From contig NZ_BBXA01000032.1 of NCBI RefSeq assembly GCF_001014975.1, positions 1-64,000 on the forward strand: a stretch of DNA of 64,000 nt. The letters run 5' to 3'. Position 1 is the first letter of the stretch; each line of letters begins with the position of its first letter. Positions 54,604-63,468 of the stretch are shown piece by piece. The notes beneath the pieces were generated by a model. It made no database searches. It saw nothing but the letters and a program-made list of their open reading frames with translations, and had not been told where the DNA came from. Position numbers and translations under genes: made by a program. This DNA is from Novosphingobium sp. MD-1 (lineage in GTDB: Bacteria > Pseudomonadota > Alphaproteobacteria > Sphingomonadales > Sphingomonadaceae).

Positions 54604-55428
54604 ATGCGCATACCCTTCCGCAAGATGCACGGCCTTGGCAACGATTTCGTGGTGATCGACGCGCGCGAGACTCCCCTGGCCATGTCGGACCGCCGCGCCG
54701 CCGCGCTGGCCGACCGGCGCACCGGCGTGGGCTGCGACCAGTTGATCGTGCTGGAGCCCTCCGCCGTCGCCGACGTGCGGATGCGCATCTTCAATAACGA
54801 CGGCGGCGAAGTGGAAGCCTGCGGCAACGCCAGCCGCGCGGTGGGCCTGCTGCTCGGCGGCGAACGGCGGATCGAGACGCTGGCCGGCGTGATCCGCTCG
54901 GAAGCTGGCGCCGATGGCGTGGCGGTCGACATGGGCACGCCCCGCTTCGACTGGAACCGCATCCCGCTCGCCTATGCCATGGACACCTTGACGATGCCGG
55001 TCGGCTGGGAAGACCTGACCGATCCCGTCGCGGTCAACGTCGGCAATCCCCACGTCATCTTCTTCGTGCCCGATGCCGATGCGGTGGACCTTGCCCGGCT
55101 TGGTCCGCTGATCGAGAACGACCCGCTGTTTCCCGAACGCGTCAACGTCAATGTCGCCAGCCTGATCGGCCCCGACCGCATCCGCCTGCGCGTGTGGGAA
55201 CGCGGCGCAGGGCTGACCCGCGCCTGCGGCACCGGCGCCTGCGCCACCGCCGTCGCGGCGATCCGGCGCAAGCTGACGGGGCAGACGGTAACGGTCGAGC
55301 TTCCCGGCGGTCCGCTGACGATCGCGTGGCCGGAGGGGGAACAGCCGGAAGGCGGCTCGATCCTGATGACCGGCCCGGCCGCCACGAGCTTCGAGGGCAG
55401 CTTCGAGGATACGGACTTCCCCGCATGA
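54604..55428 (+). CDS. dapF: Diaminopimelate epimerase
   Basis: Interconverts LL- and meso-DAP, the precursor of lysine and peptidoglycan. 274 residues, typical. The two catalytic cysteines are in VEACGNASR (about residue 73) and TRACGTGACAT (about residue 213). Divergent from ffh and overlapping mtaB by 4 bases (ATGA), so translation is coupled. Confidence 0.97.
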   Translation: MRIPFRKMHGLGNDFVVIDARETPLAMSDRRAAALADRRTGVGCDQLIVLEPSAVADVRMRIFNNDGGEVEACGNASRAVGLLLGGERRIETLAGVIRSEAGADGVAVDMGTPRFDWNRIPLAYAMDTLTMPVGWEDLTDPVAVNVGNPHVIFFVPDADAVDLARLGPLIENDPLFPERVNVNVASLIGPDRIRLRVWERGAGLTRACGTGACATAVAAIRRKLTGQTVTVELPGGPLTIAWPEGEQPEGGSILMTGPAATSFEGSFEDTDFPA

Positions 55429-56627
55429 CCGCAACGGTCGCACCGGCCGACGTGGTGACGCTGGGTTGCCGGCTCAATCTCGCCGAAAGCGAAAGCATCC
55501 GGGCGATGCTCGCGGATGCCGGAACGCCGACGGTCGTGGTCAATTCCTGCGCGGTGACCGCTGAAGCCGTGCGTCAGTCGCGCCGGGCGGTGCGCCGTCT
55601 GCGCCGCAGCCACCCGCAGGCACGGCTGGTGGTTACCGGCTGCGCCGCCACGATCGAGCCGGACAGCTTCTCCGCCATGCCCGAAGTGGATGCGGTGGTG
55701 CCCAACGCGGCCAAGGCCGATCCGCGTGTCTGGCACCCGAATGGGGAAGAAGCGCCCTCCCGGCAGCGGCAGAGCGAAGTCCATACCCGCGCCTTCGTGC
55801 CGGTGCAGACCGGCTGCGATCACGCCTGCACCTTCTGCATTATCCCGCAAGGGCGCGGTCGCAGCCTGTCCACGCCCGTCGCCGATGTTCTGCGCGTGAT
55901 CGAACGGCACCTTCTGCTGGGCGTCAACGAGATCGTGCTGACCGGGGTGGACGTGACCGGCTGGGGCGCGGAACTGCCTGATGCGCCGCGCCTGGGCGTG
56001 CTGGTGCGTGCGATCCTCGATGCCTTCCCCAGCCTGCCGCGCCTGCGCCTGTCCTCGCTCGACGGGGTGGAGATCGACGGCCTGCTGTTCGAGATCATCA
56101 CCGGCGAAGCCCGCGTGATGCCGCACGTGCATCTCTCGCTGCAATCGGGCGATGACATGGTGCTCAAGCGGATGAAGCGCCGCCACAGCCGGGCGCAGGC
56201 GGTCGCGCTGACCGATGCCCTGCGCGCTGCCCGTCCGGACATCGCCATCGGTGCGGATCTGATCGCCGGCTTTCCCACCGAGACCGAAGCGATGCACGCC
56301 GGCAACCTGGCCATCGTGCGCGATTGCGGCGTCGTCCACGGCCATGTCTTTCCCTACTCCCCCCGCCCCGATACGCCCGCCGCGCGGATGCCGCAGGTCG
56401 CCCCGGCCACGGTCCGGGCGCGGGCAGCCGAAATCCGCGCCGCCGTCGCGGCCGAACGCGCGCGCTGGCTCGCATCGCTGGTCGGCCTTCCGCGCGAAGT
56501 GCTTGCCGAACGCGACGGCACCGGGCATTCGCCCGAGTTCGCGCCCTATCGCCTGCCCGAAGGCACGGCCGCGGGCACCATCGTCACCCTGACGCCGACA
56601 AGGATCATCGAAGGAATGCTGGCATGA
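55425..56627 (+). CDS. mtaB: tRNA t6A37 methylthiotransferase MtaB
   Basis: A radical SAM enzyme that adds methylthio to t6A at position 37 of tRNAs reading ANN codons. 400 residues: UPF0004 domain with VVTLGCRLN, VVNSCAVT and VVTGCAA (second iron-sulfur cluster), then CDHACTFC (radical SAM cluster) near residue 133, and a TRAM domain at the C terminus. Overlaps dapF and ftsY by 4 bases each. Confidence 0.95.
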   Translation: MTATVAPADVVTLGCRLNLAESESIRAMLADAGTPTVVVNSCAVTAEAVRQSRRAVRRLRRSHPQARLVVTGCAATIEPDSFSAMPEVDAVVPNAAKADPRVWHPNGEEAPSRQRQSEVHTRAFVPVQTGCDHACTFCIIPQGRGRSLSTPVADVLRVIERHLLLGVNEIVLTGVDVTGWGAELPDAPRLGVLVRAILDAFPSLPRLRLSSLDGVEIDGLLFEIITGEARVMPHVHLSLQSGDDMVLKRMKRRHSRAQAVALTDALRAARPDIAIGADLIAGFPTETEAMHAGNLAIVRDCGVVHGHVFPYSPRPDTPAARMPQVAPATVRARAAEIRAAVAAERARWLASLVGLPREVLAERDGTGHSPEFAPYRLPEGTAAGTIVTLTPTRIIEGMLA

Positions 56628-57562
56628 GCCCCGAGCCGGAGAACGGAAGCTGGAGCGACAGGCTTCTCGGCGGGTTTCGCAAGACTTCGGAACGCCTCAC
56701 CGAGAACCTGACCGGCATTGTCGGCAAGACCCGGCTGGACGACGCGCAGCTCGACGAGATCGAGGACGCGCTGATCCTGTCCGACCTTGGCCCGCGCGCC
56801 GCCGCGCGCATCCGCGAACGGCTGGCGGACGAAAAGTTCGAACGCGGGATCGACGAAACCGCGCTGCGCGAAGCCGTGGCCGAGGAAATCGCCGCCATCC
56901 TGCGCCCGGTAGCGAAGCCGCTGGAGATCACCGCCTTCCCACGCCCACACGTCGTCCTCGTGATCGGCGTCAACGGATCGGGCAAGACCACCACGATCGC
57001 CAAGCTGGCGCATCTGTTCCAGGAACAGGACTATGGCGTGATGCTGGCGGCGGGCGACACGTTCCGCGCCGCCGCGATCGGCCAGCTCAAGGTATGGGCG
57101 GACCGGCTGGGCGTGCCCGTGGTCACCGGCCCCGAGGGCGGCGACCCCGCCTCGATCGTGTTCGACGCGGTCAAGGCGGCGACCGATACGGGCATCGACG
57201 CGCTGATCGTCGACACCGCCGGACGGCTCCACAACAAGCGCGAACTGATGGACGAATTGGCCAAGGTCCGTCGCGTGCTCGGCCGCCTGAACCCCGCCGC
57301 GCCGCACGACGTGGTGCTGGTGCTCGATGCCACCAACGGCCAGAACGCGCTCCAGCAGATCGAGATCTTCAAGGAAGTGGCGGGCGTGACCGGCCTGATC
57401 ATGACCAAGCTGGACGGCACCGCGCGCGGCGGCGTGCTGGTGGCGGCGGCGGAACAGTATGGCCTGCCGATCCATGCCATCGGCGTGGGCGAGAAGATCG
57501 ACGATCTGCGCCCGTTCGACCCCGATCTGGTCGCCCGCGTCATCGCGGGCGTGTTCCGGTGA
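56624..57562 (+). CDS. ftsY: Signal recognition particle receptor FtsY
   Basis: The membrane-associated SRP receptor. 312 residues, lacking the long acidic A domain of E. coli FtsY, as in many alphaproteobacteria; the NG domain has VIGVNGSGKTTTI (about residues 108-120), VDTAGRLHNK and TKLDGTARGG. Starts at ATG 56624 overlapping the mtaB stop. It faces ffh across a divergent gap, so the two SRP partners are 3 kb apart. Confidence 0.97.
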   Translation: MSPEPENGSWSDRLLGGFRKTSERLTENLTGIVGKTRLDDAQLDEIEDALILSDLGPRAAARIRERLADEKFERGIDETALREAVAEEIAAILRPVAKPLEITAFPRPHVVLVIGVNGSGKTTTIAKLAHLFQEQDYGVMLAAGDTFRAAAIGQLKVWADRLGVPVVTGPEGGDPASIVFDAVKAATDTGIDALIVDTAGRLHNKRELMDELAKVRRVLGRLNPAAPHDVVLVLDATNGQNALQQIEIFKEVAGVTGLIMTKLDGTARGGVLVAAAEQYGLPIHAIGVGEKIDDLRPFDPDLVARVIAGVFR

Positions 57563-57582
57563 ACGTCTTGCCTTTCCCCCTT

Positions 57583-57666
57583 CGTCATTGCGAGCGAAGC
57601 GAAGCAATCCAGAGTGCGGCACGAGAGGCCCTAGATTGCTTCGTCGCTACGCTCCTCGCAATGACG
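57583..57666. repeat. Palindromic dispersed repeat, type A, copy 2
   Basis: Arms 57583-57610 and 57631-57666, with the same core words as the copy at 16599-16675 (CATTGCGAGCG, GAAGCAATCC and their complements). The right arm has extra bases. It lies between ftsY and yciB. Confidence 0.85.
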
Positions 57667-57691
57667 ATCCAAAGCGTGATGCAGGTTTCCC

Positions 57692-58345
57692 ATGTCTGAC
57701 TCTCAACAGCCCGGCGCCAAGCCCAAGTCCTCGTGGATCAATCTGCTGGTAGATTACGGCCCGTTGCTGGTGTTCTTCCTCGCCTATCGGCATTTCAGCC
57801 CCAGGGAAGCCAACGCCGGGATCGGCACCGTTGTGGCCGTCACCAAGGGTACGGTCGCGTTCATGGTGGCGACGATCGTGGCGCTGATCGTGTCGAAGTG
57901 GCGGCTCGGCCGGATCTCGCCGATGCTGTGGCTGTCGACCGTGCTGATCCTGGGATTCGGCACGCTGACCGTGCTGCTGGGCGATCCGTTCTGGATTCAG
58001 ATCAAGCCCACCGCGATCTACCTGCTGTTCGCGGGCGTGCTTTTCGCCGGCCTTGTCCGGGGCAAGCCGATGCTGCGCACGCTGCTGCAAAGCGCGTTCG
58101 ACGGGCTGGACGATGCGGGCTGGATGAAGCTTTCGCGCAACTGGGCGTTCTTCTTCCTGTTCCTGGCCGCGCTGAACGAAGTGTTGCGACACACGCTCAG
58201 CTTCGACGGCTGGCTTCAGGCCAAGCTGTGGGGCGTGACCGCGCTGTCGTTCCTGTTCACCTTCGCGCAAATCCCCATGCTGCTGAAACACGGGCTGGGC
58301 GCGGAAGCGGCGGACGAGGTGGAACAGAACCCGCCACACGATTGA
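57692..58345 (+). CDS. yciB: Inner-membrane septation protein YciB/IspZ
   Basis: A 217-residue protein with five hydrophobic segments and the family signatures LLVDYGPLLVFFLAYR (near residue 20) and LFAGVLFAGLVRGKPML. YciB (formerly IspZ/IspA) helps envelope integrity and septum formation. The N-terminal 15 residues are hydrophilic. It follows the repeat after ftsY and may not be in that operon. Confidence 0.9.
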   Translation: MSDSQQPGAKPKSSWINLLVDYGPLLVFFLAYRHFSPREANAGIGTVVAVTKGTVAFMVATIVALIVSKWRLGRISPMLWLSTVLILGFGTLTVLLGDPFWIQIKPTAIYLLFAGVLFAGLVRGKPMLRTLLQSAFDGLDDAGWMKLSRNWAFFFLFLAALNEVLRHTLSFDGWLQAKLWGVTALSFLFTFAQIPMLLKHGLGAEAADEVEQNPPHD

Positions 58346-58504
58346 GCGCTTCAGTCCGTCAAGCCGCTTTGCCGCAAATGCCCGACGCCCTGCCGCACGA
58401 CAAAAACGTGTGACAAATTGCGCACACCCCCTAGAATGTTGTCAGCCCACCTCCGGCGATAACCGGGTAAACGGATCAAAGGGCGCAAACTGGGGGAAAG
58501 TTTC

Positions 58505-59080
58505 ATGGCCAAGCTGTTTGGTAACCTGCATCTGGTGCTTGCGATCGGCCTTGTCGCGGCCATCGCCGTGATGCTGGGGTTCGGCGCGGAAGTGCCGGTC
58601 GATGTCAATTCCGTGTTCCGCTGGCTGCACGTGTTCTTCGGCATTCTGTGGATCGGCCTGCTCTATTACCTGAACTTCGTGCAGGTGCCGACGATGCCGT
58701 CGATTCCGGCCGAACAGAAGGGCGCGATCACCGGCCACATCGCGCCGAAAGTGTTCTTCTTCTTCCGCTGGGCCGCGCTGCTGACGGTCGTCACCGGCCT
58801 GGTGATCGCCTACGTCACCGGCTACGTCCACCGCGCGCTGATCTTCCAGGGGCTCAACCTGCATGAAAACCTGATCGGCCTGGGCATGGACCTCGCGCTG
58901 ATCATGGCGTTCAACGTGTGGTTCATCATCTGGCCCGCGCAAAAGAAGATCCTCGGCATCGTCGAAGCCAGCGCGGAGGAAAAGGCTGCCGCCGCACCGC
59001 GCGCCCTGATCGCCAGCCGCACAAACCTGCTGCTGTCGCTGCCGATGCTCTACTGCATGGTCAGCGCCAACCTCGGGTAA
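58505..59080 (+). CDS. Urate-hydroxylase-PuuD-like membrane protein, short form
   Basis: A 191-residue protein with four or five membrane helices (LAIGLVAAIAVMLGF; VFFGILWIGLLYYLNF; FFRWAALLTVVTGLVIAYV; LIGLGMDLALIMAFNVWFIIWP), similar to the membrane half of PuuD. Family members end in a cytochrome c domain; here no CxxCH is present and the protein stops after the membrane part. A shorter protein of this kind could be a heme- or quinone-binding membrane component of other function. GGGGGAAA lies before the ATG. It is followed by a strong terminator. Confidence 0.8.
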   Translation: MAKLFGNLHLVLAIGLVAAIAVMLGFGAEVPVDVNSVFRWLHVFFGILWIGLLYYLNFVQVPTMPSIPAEQKGAITGHIAPKVFFFFRWAALLTVVTGLVIAYVTGYVHRALIFQGLNLHENLIGLGMDLALIMAFNVWFIIWPAQKKILGIVEASAEEKAAAAPRALIASRTNLLLSLPMLYCMVSANLG

Positions 59081-59112
59081 CTCCGACGCTGACCGGAGCC
59101 ATCCAGGCTTGC

Positions 59113-59146
59113 ACGGGCGCGGCTTTCTCCGGAAAGTCGCGCCCGT
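59113..59146 (+). terminator. Terminator after the PuuD-like gene
   Basis: Arms 59113-59127 and 59132-59146 pair over 15 bases (one G-T) with a 4-base loop. TTTCC follows. Confidence 0.8.
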
Positions 59147-59225
59147 TTCCGTTGGACGATACGTTCGTCAGGAACTCGAAGCGCCATCGCGCTTTGATGT
59201 GACGCGACAGAGAGGAGCTTTTTTG

Positions 59226-59567
59226 ATGCGCAAACCCATCTTCACCACCCTGGCCGCAGCGGCAGCCGCCATCGCGCTTTCTGCCTGCTCGGAAAAGACG
59301 CAGGACAACGCGCAGGAAGCCGCGACGTCAGCCGGGAACGATATCGCTGCTGCCGCCTCGGACATGAGTGCAACCGCCAGCGAGGGCGCGGAATCGGTCC
59401 GCAACGCGGCAGACGAAGCGATCAACAAGGCCGACGCCGCCGCCGACAAGGCCGGTGTCGAGGCGGACAAGGCTGGCGTGAAAGCCGCCGATGCGCTGAA
59501 CAAGGCCGGCGACAAGGCCAAGGAAGAGGCCGCGAAGCTCAAGGCCAAGGCCGAAAACAGCAATTGA
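59226..59567 (+). CDS. Ala/Lys-rich lipoprotein
   Basis: A 113-residue protein with a lipobox ALSACS (residues 16-21), then an Ala/Asp/Lys/Glu-rich region with short approximate repeats such as ADKAGVE and DKAGVKAADALNKAGDKAKE. This is likely a long amphipathic helix or coiled coil at the outer or inner membrane. AGAGAGGAG is present before the ATG, with a spacing of 9-10. Function unknown. Confidence 0.78.
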   Translation: MRKPIFTTLAAAAAAIALSACSEKTQDNAQEAATSAGNDIAAAASDMSATASEGAESVRNAADEAINKADAAADKAGVEADKAGVKAADALNKAGDKAKEEAAKLKAKAENSN

Positions 59568-59586
59568 TCGGTTTATCCTGACAAGC

Positions 59587-59615
59587 GTCTCCCGTCCGCG
59601 CGACGGGCGGGAGAC
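59587..59615. terminator. Bidirectional terminator
   Basis: Arms 59587-59598 and 59604-59615 form a 12-position stem (8 perfect GC-rich pairs then one G-T) between the convergent lipoprotein and kup genes. Confidence 0.65.
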
Positions 59616-59617
59616 CG

Positions 59618-61555
59618 TCAGATCTTGAGCTGGCTGCCCAGCTCCACCACGCGGTTTGTCGGCAGCCGGAAGAACTCCATCGCACTCGCCGCGTTGCGCA
59701 ACATCCACGCGAACAGCTTTTCGCGCCAGATCGCCATGCCCGGCTTGTCAGACGCGATCAGCGTCTGGCGCGACAGGAAGAAGCTGGTCTTCATCATGTC
59801 GAACGGTTCGCCGCACATCGTCACGGTCTTGAGCGTGGCCGGCACGTCGGTTTCCTCCAGAAAGCCGAAGCGCAGGCTGACGCGGTAGAACCCGTTGCCG
59901 AAATCCTTGCAGGCCGATCGCTCCACCTGATCCACGTAGGGCACGTCCTCGATCTGCACGGTCAGGATCACCACCCGCTCGTGCAGCACCTTGTTGTGCT
60001 TCATGTTGTGGAGCAGCGCCGAAGGCACGCCCGATGCGGTGGAGGCCATGAAGATCGCCGTGCCCGGCACCCGCGCCGCGCTGGCGTGCGCGGACTTGGT
60101 GAATACTTCCAGCGGGATCGATCCCTCCGCCATGTTCTGCCGCATCAGCGCGCGCCCGCGTGACCAGGTGGTCAGCAGCGTGAAGATGGTGACGCCCATC
60201 AGCAGCGGCACCCAGCCGCCGTCGGGGATCTTGGTCAGATTCGCGCCGAGGTAGCCCGCGTCGATCACGAAGAACAGCGCCAGCAGGCCGACCGCGAACA
60301 CCGGCTTCCAGTTCCACAGCTTGAACAGCACCACGGCCAGCAGCACGTTGTCGATCAGCATCGCGCCGGTCACGGCGATGCCATAGGCCGCCGTCAGGTT
60401 CGACGAACGCTGGAACACCAGCACCAGCAGGATCACCGCGACCATCAGCGCCCAGTTGATGACGGGGATATAGATCTGCCCCGCCGCCGTGCTGGTGTGC
60501 TTGATCGTCATGCGCGGGATGAAGCCGAGCTGGATCGCCTGCTGCGTAACCGAGAACGCGCCCGAGATTACCGCCTGCGAGGCGATCACCGCCGCCAGCG
60601 AGGCGATGACGAGCAACGGCCACTGGAACCATTCGGGCGCGAGGAAATAGAACGGGCTTTCCAGCGCGGAAGGATCGCGCATCAGCAGCGAGGCCTGGCC
60701 CAGATAGTTCAGCACCAGCGCCGGCAGCACGAACGTCAGCCACGACACCCGGATCGGGTTGCGGCCGAAATGCCCCATATCGGCATAGAGCGCTTCCGCG
60801 CCCGTCACGGCGAGCACCGCCGCACCCATCGCCAGGAAGCCCCGGAACGGGTCCGCCGCGAACATCATCACCGCATGATGCGGGCTGAGCGCGGTGATCA
60901 CGTGCGGGAAGGCCATGATGCTGATCACGCCCAGCACCGAGATCGTGGTGAAATAGGCGAGCATGATCGGACCGAAGAAGGTCGCCACGCGTTCCGTGCC
61001 CCGGCTCTGGATGAAGAACAGGAAGATCAGGATGGCCACGACCATCGGCACCACCAGCCGGTGCATTTCGGGCTGATAGACCGCGACACCCTCGATCGCA
61101 CCCATCACCGAAACGGCTGGGGTAATCATAGAATCGCCATAGAACAGCGCGGTGGCGAACACCCCCATCAGGATGATGCCCTTGCCCCAGCGGTTGCCGC
61201 TGGTGTGCTGATTGATCAGCGCCAGCAGCGCCAGGCTTCCGCCCTCGCCCTTGTTGTCCGCGCGCATGATCACGCTGACGTACTTCAACGTCACGATGAT
61301 CATCATCGACCAGAACATCAGGCTGATGATGCCATAGACGTGCAGCTGGTCGAGCGGCAGCTTGTGGTGGCCGGCGAAGGTATCGCGCAGCGCGTAGAGC
61401 GGGCTGGTGCCGATATCCCCGAACACCACACCGATCGCGCCCACCGCCATCTTGAGCAGGCTGCCCTGATGGTGAGTCTGGTGGCCGGAATCGCGAAGAG
61501 TGGATAAAGGAACTGCGCTTTCGTCCGAACCGTTCGCAAGCACGGAATCACTCAT
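59618..61555 (-). CDS. kup: Potassium uptake protein Kup
   Basis: Inner-membrane K+/H+ symporter. 645 residues from ATG 61555 (E. coli Kup is 622), with about 12 hydrophobic segments and the family motif GDIGTSPLYALRDTF near residue 50; a cytoplasmic C-terminal domain of about 150 residues follows. An in-frame start 15 codons upstream is less likely. The 160-base gap to ccmI holds a 14-bp direct repeat. Confidence 0.95.
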   Translation of the reverse strand: MSDSVLANGSDESAVPLSTLRDSGHQTHHQGSLLKMAVGAIGVVFGDIGTSPLYALRDTFAGHHKLPLDQLHVYGIISLMFWSMMIIVTLKYVSVIMRADNKGEGGSLALLALINQHTSGNRWGKGIILMGVFATALFYGDSMITPAVSVMGAIEGVAVYQPEMHRLVVPMVVAILIFLFFIQSRGTERVATFFGPIMLAYFTTISVLGVISIMAFPHVITALSPHHAVMMFAADPFRGFLAMGAAVLAVTGAEALYADMGHFGRNPIRVSWLTFVLPALVLNYLGQASLLMRDPSALESPFYFLAPEWFQWPLLVIASLAAVIASQAVISGAFSVTQQAIQLGFIPRMTIKHTSTAAGQIYIPVINWALMVAVILLVLVFQRSSNLTAAYGIAVTGAMLIDNVLLAVVLFKLWNWKPVFAVGLLALFFVIDAGYLGANLTKIPDGGWVPLLMGVTIFTLLTTWSRGRALMRQNMAEGSIPLEVFTKSAHASAARVPGTAIFMASTASGVPSALLHNMKHNKVLHERVVILTVQIEDVPYVDQVERSACKDFGNGFYRVSLRFGFLEETDVPATLKTVTMCGEPFDMMKTSFFLSRQTLIASDKPGMAIWREKLFAWMLRNAASAMEFFRLPTNRVVELGSQLKI

Positions 61556-61715
61556 GGCAACGGTGCCCCCGGGCCTTGGCCCAAACCGCCGGTCCGCCAT
61601 CGGACACCGGAACGGCGCGGCGCTTTAGCACCGGGCCTTGGCCCCGGCAATGGCTGCCTTCGTCACACCGGATACCACGAAATCATGCCCCGCATGGCAT
61701 CGCAAATAGCTGATT

Positions 61716-62423
61716 TCAGGGCGCTTCAGAAGAGGCACCCGACGGTTCGGCGGCTGCGGCGGGCGGCTCGTCCGATGGAGATGCCGGCGCCGGCGCCTGT
61801 CCCGAGGCCGCCAACATCGAATCGAGTCTCGCCAACCGGGCCTGAAGGTCCTCCCGATAGGGGGCATCGGCAGGCGCACGGCGAAGCAGTTCGGCCCAGA
61901 TCGCCCGTGCTTCTACCAGCTTGCCGGACTGCGCCAGCGCCAGCCCCATGAAGAACGGCGGCCCCGGATGTTCGGGCGAAATCTTCGCCGCCTTCTGAAA
62001 CGCGAACTGCGCGGCCGGGGTGATCAGCCCGTCGCTATGGCCGACCAGCGTGTTGCCGAGCGCCACCCACAGGTCCGCATCGTTGGGATCGGCCTTCACC
62101 GCCTTGCCCAGGATTGTCGCCGCCGCCCCGAACTGACCCTGCCGCGAAAGCCCGTCCGCCAGCACCATCCAGTTCTGGCCCTTGCCGAAGGCATCGCCCA
62201 TCGCCTGCCGCTGCTTGATCAGCGCCTCGTCGGCCGCCTTCTGGTTCTCGACCGCCGCCTTGGGCGCGCCGGGAACGCCCGGATGGCCCTGCAAGGCATA
62301 GCCAGCAATACCGAACAGCAGGGCCGCGCCGGTCAGTTCCCAGCCGGAGCGCGGCATCTTCAGCACGAATGCCAGCACCGCGAAGACCAGAATCGCGATC
62401 AGGAGGATCAGCACCCAAGTCAT
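61716..62423 (-). CDS. ccmI: Cytochrome c maturation TPR protein CcmI-like
   Basis: A 235-residue protein: two N-terminal membrane segments (residues 2-22 and about 30-48) and a periplasmic TPR-like region (NWMVLADGLSRQGQFGAAATILGKAVKADP; LWVALGNTLVG) then an acidic Ala/Pro tail. CcmI chaperones apocytochrome c for heme attachment. It is shorter than the full CcmI (about 400), which is usual for alphaproteobacteria where it is split or reduced. The ATG overlaps the ccmH stop (ATGA). Confidence 0.88.
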   Translation of the reverse strand: MTWVLILLIAILVFAVLAFVLKMPRSGWELTGAALLFGIAGYALQGHPGVPGAPKAAVENQKAADEALIKQRQAMGDAFGKGQNWMVLADGLSRQGQFGAAATILGKAVKADPNDADLWVALGNTLVGHSDGLITPAAQFAFQKAAKISPEHPGPPFFMGLALAQSGKLVEARAIWAELLRRAPADAPYREDLQARLARLDSMLAASGQAPAPASPSDEPPAAAAEPSGASSEAP

Positions 62424-62899
62424 GCGTTATCCTCCAGCCCTTCGACGTCCGGCTCGTCCACCCCGCCATCGCCATTCCCCCGGCGGAAGCGCTTGCGCAG
62501 AAGCAGCGCCGCCAGCACGAGGAACGCGGCTGGCGCGGCGAACAGCGGCCAGGTCATCGGTCGCAGTTGCGGGGTATAGCTCACATAGTCGCCATAGCGT
62601 TCGATCAGCCACTGGCGGATTTCCTCCGGGTCTTCCCCCGCCGCGATGCGCGTGCGCACCTGATGGCGCATGTCGCCCGCCATCGGCGCGTCCGAATCCG
62701 CGATCGACTGGCTCTGGCACTTGAGACAGCGCAGTGTCTCCATCAGCGCCTGCGCCCTCGCCTCTTGATCGGGGTTCGGAAGCTGCTTGTAGGCATAGGG
62801 CGCCGGCGGCAGCGAATCCTGCGCGGCGGCCGGAGAAGCCAGCAGAAGCGAGAAGACCGCGAAAACGACGGCTCCACGCCTCGATGCGGCGCGCGCCAT
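62420..62899 (-). CDS. ccmH: Cytochrome c maturation protein CcmH
   Basis: A 159-residue thiol-reductase-like protein with a signal peptide, the CxxC motif LRCLKCQSQS (about residue 60), and a C-terminal membrane helix. It reduces apocytochrome c cysteines. ATG 62899 overlaps the ccmG stop. Confidence 0.94.
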   Translation of the reverse strand: MARAASRRGAVVFAVFSLLLASPAAAQDSLPPAPYAYKQLPNPDQEARAQALMETLRCLKCQSQSIADSDAPMAGDMRHQVRTRIAAGEDPEEIRQWLIERYGDYVSYTPQLRPMTWPLFAAPAAFLVLAALLLRKRFRRGNGDGGVDEPDVEGLEDNA

Positions 62900-63468
62900 C
62901 ACGATTCCGCCTCCTTCAGCTTGCGCAGGATCAGCGGCACGTCCTCGGCGCGGATGTCGCCGATATGCTGGTAGCGGATCACGCCCTTGCCATCGATCAC
63001 GAACGTCTCGGGCACGCCCGACGATCCGATCGCGAGCTGGACCTTGCTCAGATCGTCCTTGCCGATCCGGCGGAACGGGTTGCCGTTCGCGGACAGGAAC
63101 TGGGCCACGTCCTCGCGCCGGTCGCGGATCGCGACGCCGTCGATCTCCACGCCCTGCTGCGCCAGCGCGGCGAGCTGCGGCGATTCCACCGCGCAGGGCA
63201 CGCACCAGCTGGCGAACACGTTGAGCAGGCGCGGCTTGCCATCCCGGAAGTTGGCGAGCGCCAGGCCGGGGCGGTCGTCCACCGCCGGGGGCAGATCAAA
63301 GCCGGGCAACGGCTTGCCGATGAAGGCGCTCGCCACCTCGCGATCGGCCGGCCGCACCAGGCCGTAGATCACCAGCACGAAGAACCCGGCGAACAGCGCC
63401 AGCGGCAGCCACAGCGCCAGCCCCGGCTTCTTCGGCGTCGGATCACGCGGATCGTTCTGCTTGCTCAT
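62899..63468 (-). CDS. ccmG: Thiol:disulfide interchange protein CcmG/DsbE
   Basis: A 189-residue membrane-anchored thioredoxin: N-terminal helix LALWLPLALFAGFFVLVIYG, active site FASWCVPCAVE (WCxxC), and the GVPETFVIDGKG cis-Pro region. It keeps the heme-binding cysteines of apocytochromes reduced. ATG 63468 overlaps the ccmF stop (ATGA). Confidence 0.95.
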   Translation of the reverse strand: MSKQNDPRDPTPKKPGLALWLPLALFAGFFVLVIYGLVRPADREVASAFIGKPLPGFDLPPAVDDRPGLALANFRDGKPRLLNVFASWCVPCAVESPQLAALAQQGVEIDGVAIRDRREDVAQFLSANGNPFRRIGKDDLSKVQLAIGSSGVPETFVIDGKGVIRYQHIGDIRAEDVPLILRKLKEAES

